A stretch of 64,000 bases of DNA, taken from an uncultured Armatimonadota bacterium (GTDB taxonomy: Bacteria > Armatimonadota > Fimbriimonadia > Fimbriimonadales > Fimbriimonadaceae). This document shows positions 37,274-47,141 of the stretch, piece by piece. The DNA is taken from assembly GCA_903927025.1 (NCBI GenBank), contig CAIYLG010000043.1, forward strand, positions 56,387 through 120,386, given 5' to 3'. The position numbers and the translations under genes were made by a program. Numbering within the stretch: the stretch's first letter is position 1; each line of letters starts with the position of its first letter. Under the pieces are notes generated by a model, which did no database searches, was not told the origin of the DNA, and was given only the letters and a program-made list of their open reading frames with translations.

Positions 37274-38567
37274 TCGCACTTGGATCTCATCTGAGATTGA
37301 GTCACTCCGCGTAGAGGAGCCAAATGCCTACGCAGTTGACAGAACAGTATCACGAGTGTTGGAGCAGTCGCCGAGGATTGGTACAGGACATGATCGCTCC
37401 TTGACGACCTGGCGAGTTGCAATTGCGGCTTGTGGTCTAGTCGCTGGAGGAGTGACTTTCTATGCGACGCTTCAGCCGGCAAATGCTTCAAGCCTCCGGG
37501 AAATTGCGTCCGCCCTCAAGAAGCAGCGCACACGCCACACCATCGATTCGCGTCCAGATGAAAATGGCAATCTGGCCTTTAGGGGGGAACTCTGGATCGA
37601 CGGGAAAAAGCACGCCGAGGTTTATGATGAGCCTCATCGCGGCATCTCTAGATCCGGATTTGACGGGATCCATCAATTTCAAATGACAGCTCAAAACCGC
37701 GGGTATGTCGACGACGCAAGCTCTGAGGGCTCCCCGATTGAAGATGTCGATTCCTACCTAAATATCCCTAGCCCCAAGACGGTCTCTCATATCGCAGGGG
37801 TTGAATTGGAAGGTAAGACGGTTGATCTCTACAAAATTGGATTCAGCAACGTTAAGTTTGACCTTTACGTTGAACCGTCGACCCGCCTCCCCATCCGCCG
37901 CGACGTCTTCTCGACCAATGGTCATCTCACGGAACAGGAACGATACGACTATCCGAGCAGCATCCCCGCCAATACCTTCGAACCACCAAAGACTTCCGGT
38001 CTCACAAACTATCCGCAGTTGCGCTCAAAGCTGGCTGTGAAGTTGAAAGGCGCTGGCGAGACAAAGGAGATAGGCGGAGTAAAGATAACTCTAAGGGCCG
38101 TAATTCTCGGACCTGGCAAGGTTATAGCCCTATGGACGGGTGGTGCAAAAGGGGAAGACGTACCAGGAGGCGTCATGGAAGTCGAGAACTACAAGACAGC
38201 GTCCATCTCGGCTCGGCCGAGTTCTTTCTCTCTACCAAATCAAGAGAACAGAAACGTGCGATCGTTGTCGCCGCTATTTGTCGGCACGGAGCAAGTGCTT
38301 GGAGATGCAGCTTGGCTTCTGGAAGGCGGTAAGAATCGGGAAACCTACATTAAGGGGCCATTGACGATCAACGTCCCAGTGTGGGCGGAGGATAGGACTC
38401 GACCCGTGCACGGTAAGGGGGACGAAGTCATCGGATACCATAGCCGGCTCGTTGGACGCCTTTCCTTCAAAGTTAGCGACCCGATAAGAGCTGATGAACC
38501 AGACAGAGTCGCTTGGGGACCAACGTTTGACGAAGGCTCAACGATTCGGGCAACCTCAAAGCCATAG
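37248..38567 (+). CDS. membrane-bound anti-sigma factor with extracytoplasmic domain
   Basis: 439 residues. Start TTG 37248, preceded by GGAGGTG at a proper distance, so it is well supported although the codon is rare. N-terminal cytoplasmic part (about 1-50), one membrane helix (WRVAIAACGLVAGGVTFYATL, about 55-75), then a large outer domain with the same build as the one at 3419-4978: ASSLREIASALKKQRTRH ... LWIDGKKHAEVYDE, then DLYVEPSTRLPIRRDVFSTNGHL. No zinc motif is seen. It probably holds the upstream sigma factor at the membrane. Confidence 0.7.
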   Translation: MSHKKQLFDRTWISSEIESLRVEEPNAYAVDRTVSRVLEQSPRIGTGHDRSLTTWRVAIAACGLVAGGVTFYATLQPANASSLREIASALKKQRTRHTIDSRPDENGNLAFRGELWIDGKKHAEVYDEPHRGISRSGFDGIHQFQMTAQNRGYVDDASSEGSPIEDVDSYLNIPSPKTVSHIAGVELEGKTVDLYKIGFSNVKFDLYVEPSTRLPIRRDVFSTNGHLTEQERYDYPSSIPANTFEPPKTSGLTNYPQLRSKLAVKLKGAGETKEIGGVKITLRAVILGPGKVIALWTGGAKGEDVPGGVMEVENYKTASISARPSSFSLPNQENRNVRSLSPLFVGTEQVLGDAAWLLEGGKNRETYIKGPLTINVPVWAEDRTRPVHGKGDEVIGYHSRLVGRLSFKVSDPIRADEPDRVAWGPTFDEGSTIRATSKP

Positions 38568-38577
38568 CCCTCAAAGC

Positions 38578-38597
38578 AGTCGGAAGTACTTCCGACT
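38578..38597. promoter_or_regulatory. 20-bp perfect palindrome after the anti-sigma gene
   Basis: AGTCGGAAGTACTTCCGACT is a perfect 20-bp palindrome 10 nt after the anti-sigma stop. It could be a terminator-like hairpin or a protein-binding site. Confidence 0.5.
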
Positions 38598-38608
38598 GGC
38601 CCCAAAAG

Positions 38609-38658
38609 GGATTGCTTAACACAGCTAAGGCTTGGGCCGCCGATGACGGACCAAGCCT
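38609..38658. repeat. structured repeat, copy 2
   Basis: GGATTGCTTAACACAGCT, then a 31-nt hairpin (38628-38658): AGGCTTGG pairs with CCAAGCCT, and CCG with CGG above it. Lies between the convergent anti-sigma and esterase genes, where a bidirectional terminator would be expected. Copy 1 is at 36492-36541. Confidence 0.75.
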
Positions 38659-38672
38659 TGAATTAGGAGGCG

Positions 38673-39536
38673 CTACTCCTTCTTCGCAAAACCCTGATCG
38701 ATCAGCCAATCCGTCATGCGCTGTGGCCAGGTTTGTACTGAGATGAGCTTCTTCTCGCGGTTGCCGAGGTTGAAGCCGTGCCCGCCGCCGCTGGTTACGT
38801 GCATTTCGGAAGAAACCTTGGCCTTGCGATACAGGTTCATGATGTCGATCGTTGGCCGAAGGTGGCTCTCGTCGTCAAAGGCGCAAAGTAAGAAGGATGG
38901 GGGAAGAGTTGGCATCGTTGGCGACAGCTCTTGTGGAACGGCGACCGGTCCTGTGTAGATCCACATGGCATAGTCGGGACGGGCGTTCACTGCGTCGATC
39001 GCATCAGGCGCCTTGACGGCTGGTGCGTCGCCAAAGACGACAGACGAGACGACCTCTCCGCCGGCTGAAAAGCCAATGAAGCCGATTTTTGCGGGATCGA
39101 CGCCAAAGTCCGCCGCCTTCGCGCGGACCATCCGCATGGCGCGGTAGCCATCCTCCTTTGCCGAGACTTCCACCGTGACCTTGGAACCCGGCTCACGCGA
39201 GAGGCGATATTTGAGCACGAAGGCGGTGATGCCGAGCTTGTTGAAGTAGGCCGCCGGCTGCTCACCCTCTGGGCCGAAGACATTTGAGCTAAATCCGCCG
39301 CCGGGGGCGATCACGATGGCAACACCGTTCGCCTTCCCAGCGGCGGGGCGAAAAACGGTTAGGGAAGGGTTCTGGATATTCTTGATCGAGTAGTTGTTCG
39401 GATGAACTTCCGGTTCATTCCGCCTCTCCTCCGAACCCGGCGCTCCGTTCGGCCAAAGCGTAATTACCTCTGGCGCCTGGGCAAACGAGCCGTGCGCAAT
39501 CGTCGATGACAGCAGCAATTGTAGGAGCAAACTCAT
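38673..39536 (-). CDS. exported alpha/beta hydrolase (acetyl esterase-like)
   Basis: 287 residues from ATG 39536, with AGGGTGG about 6 nt upstream; the GTG at 39545 is also possible. Signal peptide LLLQLLLSSTIAHGSFAQA. The fold's motifs: VAIVIAPGGGFS (oxyanion hole GGG), IGFIGFSAGGEV (nucleophile Ser), LLCAFDDESH (Asp) and SGGGHGFNLG (His). The layout fits BD-FAE/acetyl xylan esterase-type enzymes of the alpha/beta hydrolase clan. Substrate unknown; plant-polysaccharide de-acetylation is likely given the many glycosidases here. Convergent with the anti-sigma gene. Confidence 0.85.
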   Translation of the reverse strand: MSLLLQLLLSSTIAHGSFAQAPEVITLWPNGAPGSEERRNEPEVHPNNYSIKNIQNPSLTVFRPAAGKANGVAIVIAPGGGFSSNVFGPEGEQPAAYFNKLGITAFVLKYRLSREPGSKVTVEVSAKEDGYRAMRMVRAKAADFGVDPAKIGFIGFSAGGEVVSSVVFGDAPAVKAPDAIDAVNARPDYAMWIYTGPVAVPQELSPTMPTLPPSFLLCAFDDESHLRPTIDIMNLYRKAKVSSEMHVTSGGGHGFNLGNREKKLISVQTWPQRMTDWLIDQGFAKKE

Positions 39537-39611
39537 GTTTTCCACCCTACCACGATTCGAGGCAATGTGCCACTTCTGGATTGATCCCTATGGAGACTGG
39601 ATGACCCCAGG

Positions 39612-42600
39612 TCACGGCGTCACGGTTAGTATGGTGGACTTAGTGACTCCCGAGAGGGTGCCGGAAATCGTCACGGTCGTGCTCGCGGTGACCTTCTTAT
39701 GACCAACGCTAAACGTTGCGGTCGACTTGCCGGCAGCGATGGTCACCGTCGCTGGCACTGCGACGGTGCTGGCTAGGGAACTGGTCAGGGCGATAACCCT
39801 GCCACCGGTCGGAGCCGGACCGGAGAGGGTGACAGTTCCTTTAACGGAGGTAGTGGAGCTTCCCTTCACCGAGGTTGGAGACACAGAAATGGAAAGTAGA
39901 GTCGGGGCATTAATCGACAGACTCGCACTTGCGGAACTGGATCCGAGAGTCGCAGTGATGGGCGCAGTACTTGTGGCATTTACGGCCGTGGTGGTAATTG
40001 TAAACTTAGCACTGATTGAGCCAATCGGCACACTGACGGTGCCTGGGAAAGTGATTCCCTTGCTTGTCGTTGTCAGCTTCACCACGACTGTGCCGGCTCC
40101 AGTCCCGGGTGCGGCATTGAGACTCACGAGCCCAGTGGAACTGGAGCCTCCCACGACACTCGCCGGAGAGAGGGTTAACGTTGCTACAGCGAATGGGCTC
40201 AGAGTGAGCGTTGCCGTCTGAGTTTGGCCGCCGTAGGCGGCGGTAACTGTAACCGTCTGAACGGACGAAACCAGCTTGTGGGTGATGGCAAACGATGCCG
40301 TTGAAGCTCCGCCTGCAATCTTGACCGATGCCGGAATCGTAGCCAGCTTCGTGTTTGAGCTGGAGAGGGTCACCGTCGCACCAGCAGGCAGCGCGGATCC
40401 ATTGAGAGTGACGGTGCCGGATGCCGTCGTCTGTGAGCCCCCAACAACGCTGGCAGGTGCAATTGCCAATGACCGCAGGGATGAAGGCTGAACGGTAAGG
40501 GAAGTGGACATGGAATTCGTGCCCAAGGATGCAGTCACGTTGGACGTGGTGGATGATGCTACCGGGCTTGTCCGCACTGTGAATGTTGCCGAGGATGCGC
40601 CGGCCACCACAGTGACGCTAGGTGGAACGGAAACGGCATTGGAACTGGAGGACAGGCTCAGAACGGTTCCCGCTGGTGGTGCGAATCCAGAGAGGGTGAC
40701 CGTGCCCGTCGCGGAGGCTCCTCCCGGTACCGAATTCGGCGAGACGGAGATCGAAGCGACTGTGGACGAGATCACCGTGAGACTCGCATTTTTGGTCACG
40801 CCGCCAAAGGATGCGGAGATTGTTGCAGTCACCGAAGTGGCAACTCCGGAAGTGGAGGCAGTAAATGTTGCGGTGGTGGCGCCGCCAGCCACGGTCACGG
40901 TAGCCGGCAATCCAACTACCGCGTTGCCTGAACCCAAGTTGACGGTGAGTCCGGCAGACGGTGCTGCACTTCCAATCGTTACGGTGCCAGTCGAATTCGT
41001 CCCACCGACCACCGAAACAGGACTGAAACTCAGACCGGTTAGCGTGGGGGGCAGGATCGTAAGGGAAGCTGTCTGCTTGGTTGAACCGAGCGTCGCGGTG
41101 ATGGTCACCACCTGTTGCACCGCTACCGCTGAACTGTTAATCGTGAAGCTGGCGCTCGTCGCGCTCCCAGGAATCGTTACGGTTTGCGGCAGTGAAACCG
41201 CCGAGTTGGGGCTTCCCAATGAGACCGCCAAGCCGCCAGACGGTGCGGCTCCGTTGATGGTTACCGTCCCAGTGGAGCTGCCTGTCCCCGTCACCGTGCT
41301 TGGCGAAACGCTTAAGCTGACCAGGCTTGGAGACGTTATCGTGAGGGTTACCGACTGAGATATTGCGCCCAGCTTCGCGGTGATGGAAGCGGTCGCGGTA
41401 CCGGAGACTGGGGTTGTCGAAACTGAGAACGTGGCAGAACTTGCGCCGGCCGGAACCATGACGGATGCGGGCACGGTTGCCGCTGGAATGCTTGATCCCA
41501 GTTGAACAGTTGCCCCAGAGGGCCCAGCCTTACCAGAGAGGGTAACCGTTCCCGTCGCGGTTGACCCGCCGAAGACCGAGGTAGGACTGATCGAAATTCC
41601 AGTGAGGGTCGCCGAGGTAATCGTTAGGTTGGCGGATTTGGTGACGCTGCCTAAGGTTGCCTGGATTGCTGCCGTGGTCACGGTATCCACCGGCGAAGTC
41701 GTGATGCTGAAGTTTGCCGTTGTCTGACCGGCGGCAAACACGACGGATTTTGGAACGACTGCACTTGCCGAGTTGGAGGCCAGGCTCACTGTGGTGCCGT
41801 TTGGCCCTGCGGGTCCATTGAGCGTCACGGTTCCAGTGGACGGACTGCCACCAGCCACCGAGCTAGGGTTGAGTGACAAACTGGCAAGCGCAGCGGGGTT
41901 AATCGTAAGCGTCGCGGACAGGCTTTTGCCTGCGAGCGCGGCGGAAAGGGAAGCGGGCGTTGGAGTATCCACTCCAGTTGTGGTGGCCGTAAATGTCGCC
42001 GAGGTCTGGCCAGCGGCTACCGTCACCGTTGAGGGAACGGTAGCGGCGGCGCTGCTTGAACTTAAGCTAATCACGAGGCCCGCACTCGGAGCTCCACTTG
42101 AAATCGTAACGGTTCCTACCGAGCCCGTGCCACCCGTTACTGAGCTTGGATTCAGTGTGAGACTCGTGAGGGTAGGTGCCTTGATCGTAAGAATGGCGCT
42201 CACAGCCTGGCCACCTTTGCTGGCCCAGATTTTCGCGTTGGTATCGGTACCAACCGGAATGGTGGTGATGGTGAATGTGGCGGACGTCATTCCTGCGGGA
42301 ATCGTCACGCTTGCCGGCACGGTTGCCGCGCTGGCGTCACTTTGAAGGGTGATGACATAGCCGGCACTCGGGGCAGGTGAGGAGATGGTTACCGTTGCTG
42401 AAGAGGAGTTGCCTCCCACAAGGCTGGTTGGATTGAGCACCAGACTTGCTATTGTGGGTGCCGTGACCGTAAGTTTTGCCGAGAGAGAGGCAGCGCTGGT
42501 TCCTGCGGTGATCGTTGCGGTCACGGTGGAGTCAACGGCGACGGTAGGAATTGTGAAGCTAGCGGTGGTGCTGCCACCAGGAACCGTTATCGAGGCGGGA

Positions 42601-45600
42601 GGCGTCACGCTTGCTTGATTCGACCGAAGGGTTACAACCGCTCCATCCGATGGTGCCGCACCGGAAAGGGTAACCGCTCCCGTTGAGGATGTTCCTCCGG
42701 AAACGGACGTGGGCGATATCGAGAATGACGTCAGCTGCGGTGCCTGTACATTGAACGTTCCGGTGACCGAGTTCCCGCTCATGGTCGCCGTCACCTTAAC
42801 AACGGTGTCGGTGTCTACAGGCACCGATGAGACAATAAACGTTGCCTGAGTCTCACCGGCAAGGATGACGACGGAGGCTGGCAGACTTGCTGCCGTTGGA
42901 TGATCCACGCTGAGCGCGACCGTTTCTCCACCCGTCGGAGCCGGAGAGCCGACGGTGACAACTCCCGAGAACTTAATGCCGCCCACAGCGTTCCCCGGCG
43001 TGACCACAACGCTGATCAAACCGACCGGATTGATGTGCAGAGTCGCCGATTGACTCGTGCCAAGATAGGATGCCGAGACGGTGAGATCCTGTGAGGTCGA
43101 TACGATGGAAGTGCCAACGGTGAAGGTCGCGGTAGACGCTCCGGAAGGAACCGTAACCGTAGTCGGTACGGTGCCCAAAGACGCGTTCGATGTGCTGAGC
43201 GACACCGAGATGCCGCCACCAGGAGCCGCTCCAGTGAGCTGCACAGTTCCCGTGGAAGGAGACCCGCCCGGAACTGTGGTTGGAGAAAGGGTCAGGGACT
43301 TCACCCCTTCCGAAATGGGGGTCACTGCAGAGAATTCGCTCGTGCTGCCATCCGGCGCGGTTGCGGTCGAAGAGACATAGCCAGCTGAATCGGGCACGGT
43401 TGCGGAGAAGGTCGCCGACCCGGAGCTGTCCGTGGTGACCGTCTGTGTTCCTAAGTAGACCTTTCCTTCGCCGTAGCCGGAGACGCCTGGCGTAGGAGTG
43501 CCATAGAGGTCAATGATGATCTTCGTGTTGGCTGCGCCGTTGAAGGTTCCGGTAACGAATAGAGAGCCATTGCCGCGCGTCGCATGGGAGACTACGGGGA
43601 AGTTCTGCAGGTCATTTGGACCCGAGTCAGTATCTAGCGGGTCATTTGCAGTGACACCGTAGTTTCCGTCGTTGCCGGCAAGCTGGATGCCCAGCCAAGT
43701 ATTTCCAAAGATCTGGTTTCCACGAATCGAGTTGCCAACGGTGGCAGCGTCATAAACTCCGACTCCGTTGCTGGAGCCGGTTATGAAATTGCCCTCGCCC
43801 GCATTCACTCCGCCGATCAGGTTGTTGGTGGCGCCACCCCACAACGCGACTCCATCCGAAAGGTTGGGTCTTGCGGTGCCGTCCAGCAGGGCGCCAATCC
43901 AGTTGTTTCGAATGTTGTTGGAGCTTGTTCCTGCCTGCCCAATGACGATGCCATCGTATTTGTTGCAGCCGATGATATTGGGAAGGCCGGGTTCGCCGAC
44001 GAGATTGCTCGCCGCTCCGTTTCCGATCCAGACACCGTTGGCCTGATTGCCCATCGCCGCACCAGATCGGGTCACACCGATGAAGTTGCCGGAAACATGA
44101 TTGCCGGTTGTTCCCGCATCCGCGAGAACAACTCCGTCAGATAAGTTTCCGGCTACAACGTTCTCTAGCCCGGATGCACCGCCGACAACCGACTGAGTCG
44201 TACCACCACCTAGGAAGATGCCTTGATAGGTATTCGGCAGGGCTTTCTCTCCAGTGATATCCGTACCAACTAAGTTATTTGTGATCGTTGTCGCGGTCGC
44301 ACCAGACAAGACGACACCCTGGTTGGCGTTGCCGCTGAAGACGTTCTTTGAGATCGTGGCTTTCGATCCGTTGCCCGCCCAGATTCCACTTCCGCTATTG
44401 GCAACGATGACTTTTCCGGTGAGGTCCGTGCCGACAAGATTGTTCGTAACCGAAGTTGCCCCTGCACCATTGAGGGAGATCCCGTTCGACCCGTTGCCGC
44501 TGATCAGGTTGTTGTTGATCGTCGCGGTTGCGCTGTCCCCAACCCAAATGCCGCTGTACTGGTTAGGAACCGCCTTGGTGCCGGTCACGTCTGTGCCGAT
44601 GTAGTTTGCTTCTACGTCGACATTTCCGGTACCCGGATTGACGATCGTGATCCCTTCATTGCCGCCGTTGCCAGAGATGACGTTCCCTCGAATCGTCACG
44701 TTTTGAGCGGCACCGGTTACGTACACGCCGCTATGGGCGCCAGCTATGCCTTTGGTTCCCGTGCGGTCTAGACCGATGTAGTTGCCCACAATCGTGACGT
44801 TCTGCACTCCTATGCCGGAGACGCTAACCCCCGAACCGTTACCGCTGATGACGTTGCGCTGACTGGCAGTCGAGCTGCCGATGGTAACACCGTTTGAAGC
44901 GCGAAAGACGCCAACTCCCGCATAACCGTTGGCGATTGCAATGCTTCCAGACCAATCGGTTCCGATCGAGTTTCCGTAGATTTGGGTACCTGTTGTGTTC
45001 GCGTCCCAAATGCTCGCTCCGTAGCCTGTATTGCCGCTGAGAAGGTTGCCAGCGCTCGTGCCACCAAGGAGCATGTTGGTGGTTCCACCGAAGGCTGCGA
45101 TTCCTTCATAGACGTTTGGTGCGGGCGTTACGCCATCCGCCTCTATGCCAAGATAGCAACCTTGAATTGTCGGGTTAGCCGCGCCATAGCATTGGATGCC
45201 AGATGCCGTGAAGTTGCCAATCGCGATGTTCTTAATCGTTTGATTGGAGCCCGTCAAAACGATGCCACAGGTGGTGGTGCCCGCATCGGTGCCGTCGATC
45301 ATGATTTCCGGTCCGTGTGGGTTTGTATTCCCGGCGTAGGCTGCTTGGCTGGCGCCGTCGATCGTGAGGCCGGACCAGGTGATGTTCGGCAAAGCAGACT
45401 TCAGCCGAATTCGAAAAAAGCCTTTGGACGAGTCGTAGCTTGGATCCGAAAGGGGAATATTGAATGTGGAGGGAGCGGTGGGGAAGTCCTCTAGGAAGTA
45501 CAGCCAGTCTCGGAAGCTGCCGGGACCTGAATCGTTTCCGTTGCGAATGATGCCCGGACGTGGCTGCGAAGCATCCACCGTTACGGTGACGTTAAAACCA

Positions 45601-47054
45601 GTGGCGTCCTGGGAGACGACTTGGACGCTGATGCCATTTGCTGCATCGGAGTACGTTTCACCTGGCGTCCACTGTGCGCCCGCATCATTGGGATCTCCGT
45701 TGCCATCAGGGTCAACCACTTGGGCAGACCGGTCAAATCGAGGTGACACCGTGTTCGAGTCCGAGACATAGCGATGCTCGACAACGTCGTGGATCACCAC
45801 CGCGCTGGGAAGCGCCAAATCGTAACCCTCCGGCTCACGCGCCTCAACCGTGTAGTAGTGCTGAGAAGATCCGCCGATGTAGATCTTCGCCATCAAAGGG
45901 TCGGTTGTGTTGGTCGGGTCGGTCAGTCGTTCAAGATGAAAAGAATGAGTCTCACCGGGGAACGCATACACGATTCTATTGGAAGTGATCCAGCCATTCT
46001 TGTAGCGGTGGTAGGCGTTGTAACCATTGCCGACTCCAACCGTGCCTAGGACAGAATCAGTGACATTGTGATAACCACCTGACATCGCGTCCCAGTGGGA
46101 GTCGTACGCAGTGTTGTAGGGGCCCGAAGAATGGTCGAATCCAAAGTTGTGCCCATCCTCATGGCAAAGCGCTCCGATTCTCGGCCCGACATTATCTTCT
46201 GTGATCGGCAGCCACTGGTTCATGCCGTCCACGGTCATGTAGTAGTAGGTGGCGTAGGCGCTGCCGTTTCCATCATCACTGGTGTTCATGAAGATGTTGA
46301 TGCCGCCGTACTTGGAGAAGTCGACGGTGGGATCCAGCTGCGAGATGATGTCCGGCAACAGCTTCTGGTGATCCCAGCGGTATTGGGTGGGAATGTCGGG
46401 GTTCAGAGTCTGGTAATCGCTCTTGTTCTTGGGAAGATTGATCCACCCAGCCACCGCCGATCCTTGGACGGACAGGGCTCCGTAAGACATATTCCGCACG
46501 TAATGGTCGAACCTCGGGTAGGTCGAATCCATCATGGTGAGGTAGTCAGAAGCAGGGTCCGGTGTAATGGTTGTGGTGTCTGCTGTCCGGCATAGAACGT
46601 TCAGATAGGGCCTAAATTGTGTTCCGGGGCTGAACGAATTCCGCTTAGACTTGAGGGCAGCAAGGATGGTCTTCTTGGCCTGGGGAGGCATCTGAGCGTA
46701 AACCTTTGTGTCGCCGTGATAGATGGCTGACTGCAGGGCTTGAGGTGTGACCACGCCGAATTTGTGCATTCGGAAAAATCTGCCATTCTTCTCCGGCGTG
46801 CCCTGTACATCCACCCATTGGCCGACCATCCGCTCTGGACCGCCATAAGATGCCACTCGTACCGCATCTAGAAGAATCTCTTGCCGGTGACCATTGATGT
46901 CATCGACGAAGTATTTGGGACTCGTCCGAAATTCACACCCGCAGTCATGAAGGATTCCGTAGGGTTTGCAGTCTCGCTCCGTGATGAAAAAGCCCGACAC
47001 GGTCTTATACACCGTCGTTTGAAAAACGGCGGCTGCGAGAAGGGGTAGGAGCAT
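39612..47054 (-). CDS. giant secreted metzincin / beta-helix / Ig-repeat protein
   Basis: 2480 residues. Short signal (MLLPLLAAAVFQ). Residues ~90-480 hold a metallopeptidase-like domain with CHEDGHNFGFDH at about 295-306: HEXXHXXGXXH, the metzincin motif, M6- or M12-like. From about 500 (NGNDSGPGSFRDWLYFLEDF) to about 1150 a right-handed beta-helix follows, with many repeats of the type GNYIGTDVTGTKAVPNQYSG. A short bridge (VYLGTQTVTTDSSGSATFSA) leads to 13 Ig-like repeats from about 1248 to the end, each with SPxSVxGGxxxTGTVTL. No sorting signal or membrane anchor is visible at the C-terminus. The Ig repeats match those of the protein at 7928-11593. TAGTAT sits 8 nt before the start with no Shine-Dalgarno, so the message is likely leaderless. 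Role inferred: surface attachment plus proteolysis. Confidence 0.85.
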   Translation of the reverse strand: MLLPLLAAAVFQTTVYKTVSGFFITERDCKPYGILHDCGCEFRTSPKYFVDDINGHRQEILLDAVRVASYGGPERMVGQWVDVQGTPEKNGRFFRMHKFGVVTPQALQSAIYHGDTKVYAQMPPQAKKTILAALKSKRNSFSPGTQFRPYLNVLCRTADTTTITPDPASDYLTMMDSTYPRFDHYVRNMSYGALSVQGSAVAGWINLPKNKSDYQTLNPDIPTQYRWDHQKLLPDIISQLDPTVDFSKYGGINIFMNTSDDGNGSAYATYYYMTVDGMNQWLPITEDNVGPRIGALCHEDGHNFGFDHSSGPYNTAYDSHWDAMSGGYHNVTDSVLGTVGVGNGYNAYHRYKNGWITSNRIVYAFPGETHSFHLERLTDPTNTTDPLMAKIYIGGSSQHYYTVEAREPEGYDLALPSAVVIHDVVEHRYVSDSNTVSPRFDRSAQVVDPDGNGDPNDAGAQWTPGETYSDAANGISVQVVSQDATGFNVTVTVDASQPRPGIIRNGNDSGPGSFRDWLYFLEDFPTAPSTFNIPLSDPSYDSSKGFFRIRLKSALPNITWSGLTIDGASQAAYAGNTNPHGPEIMIDGTDAGTTTCGIVLTGSNQTIKNIAIGNFTASGIQCYGAANPTIQGCYLGIEADGVTPAPNVYEGIAAFGGTTNMLLGGTSAGNLLSGNTGYGASIWDANTTGTQIYGNSIGTDWSGSIAIANGYAGVGVFRASNGVTIGSSTASQRNVISGNGSGVSVSGIGVQNVTIVGNYIGLDRTGTKGIAGAHSGVYVTGAAQNVTIRGNVISGNGGNEGITIVNPGTGNVDVEANYIGTDVTGTKAVPNQYSGIWVGDSATATINNNLISGNGSNGISLNGAGATSVTNNLVGTDLTGKVIVANSGSGIWAGNGSKATISKNVFSGNANQGVVLSGATATTITNNLVGTDITGEKALPNTYQGIFLGGGTTQSVVGGASGLENVVAGNLSDGVVLADAGTTGNHVSGNFIGVTRSGAAMGNQANGVWIGNGAASNLVGEPGLPNIIGCNKYDGIVIGQAGTSSNNIRNNWIGALLDGTARPNLSDGVALWGGATNNLIGGVNAGEGNFITGSSNGVGVYDAATVGNSIRGNQIFGNTWLGIQLAGNDGNYGVTANDPLDTDSGPNDLQNFPVVSHATRGNGSLFVTGTFNGAANTKIIIDLYGTPTPGVSGYGEGKVYLGTQTVTTDSSGSATFSATVPDSAGYVSSTATAPDGSTSEFSAVTPISEGVKSLTLSPTTVPGGSPSTGTVQLTGAAPGGGISVSLSTSNASLGTVPTTVTVPSGASTATFTVGTSIVSTSQDLTVSASYLGTSQSATLHINPVGLISVVVTPGNAVGGIKFSGVVTVGSPAPTGGETVALSVDHPTAASLPASVVILAGETQATFIVSSVPVDTDTVVKVTATMSGNSVTGTFNVQAPQLTSFSISPTSVSGGTSSTGAVTLSGAAPSDGAVVTLRSNQASVTPPASITVPGGSTTASFTIPTVAVDSTVTATITAGTSAASLSAKLTVTAPTIASLVLNPTSLVGGNSSSATVTISSPAPSAGYVITLQSDASAATVPASVTIPAGMTSATFTITTIPVGTDTNAKIWASKGGQAVSAILTIKAPTLTSLTLNPSSVTGGTGSVGTVTISSGAPSAGLVISLSSSSAAATVPSTVTVAAGQTSATFTATTTGVDTPTPASLSAALAGKSLSATLTINPAALASLSLNPSSVAGGSPSTGTVTLNGPAGPNGTTVSLASNSASAVVPKSVVFAAGQTTANFSITTSPVDTVTTAAIQATLGSVTKSANLTITSATLTGISISPTSVFGGSTATGTVTLSGKAGPSGATVQLGSSIPAATVPASVMVPAGASSATFSVSTTPVSGTATASITAKLGAISQSVTLTITSPSLVSLSVSPSTVTGTGSSTGTVTINGAAPSGGLAVSLGSPNSAVSLPQTVTIPGSATSASFTINSSAVAVQQVVTITATLGSTKQTASLTILPPTLTGLSFSPVSVVGGTNSTGTVTIGSAAPSAGLTVNLGSGNAVVGLPATVTVAGGATTATFTASTSGVATSVTATISASFGGVTKNASLTVISSTVASISVSPNSVPGGASATGTVTLSGFAPPAGTVLSLSSSSNAVSVPPSVTVVAGASSATFTVRTSPVASSTTSNVTASLGTNSMSTSLTVQPSSLRSLAIAPASVVGGSQTTASGTVTLNGSALPAGATVTLSSSNTKLATIPASVKIAGGASTASFAITHKLVSSVQTVTVTAAYGGQTQTATLTLSPFAVATLTLSPASVVGGSSSTGLVSLNAAPGTGAGTVVVKLTTTSKGITFPGTVSVPIGSISAKFTITTTAVNATSTAPITATLGSSSASASLSINAPTLLSISVSPTSVKGSSTTSVKGTVTLSGPAPTGGRVIALTSSLASTVAVPATVTIAAGKSTATFSVGHKKVTASTTVTISGTLSGVTKSTILTVTP

Positions 47055-47062
47055 CGGTTAAA

Positions 47063-47068
47063 ATACTA
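47063..47068 (-). promoter_or_regulatory. -10 element for the giant Ig-repeat protein
   Basis: On the minus strand TAGTAT ends 8 nt before the ATG at 47054. The upstream -35 is weak (TTCAAA-like). Confidence 0.45.
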
Positions 47069-47124
47069 TCAGACTAGAACAGTAATTTTGAAAAAATTCC
47101 GTTCCGGAACCCCTTGGGAAAAGA

Positions 47125-47140
47125 CTGCGTAACCACGCAG
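47125..47140. promoter_or_regulatory. hairpin abutting the tlpA-like start codon
   Basis: CTGCGT-AACC-ACGCAG is a 6-bp perfect stem with a 4-base loop that ends one base before ATG 47142. It would cover the ribosome entry region or bind a regulator. A 10-bp palindrome GTTCCGGAAC at 47101-47110 is just upstream. Confidence 0.4.
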
Positions 47141-47141
47141 A

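Noticed and set aside
39727..46595. Plus-strand open frames up to 284 residues opposite the 2480-aa gene
   Set aside because: Same cause as above: complementary frames of a repetitive gene, with no start signals or recognisable motifs.
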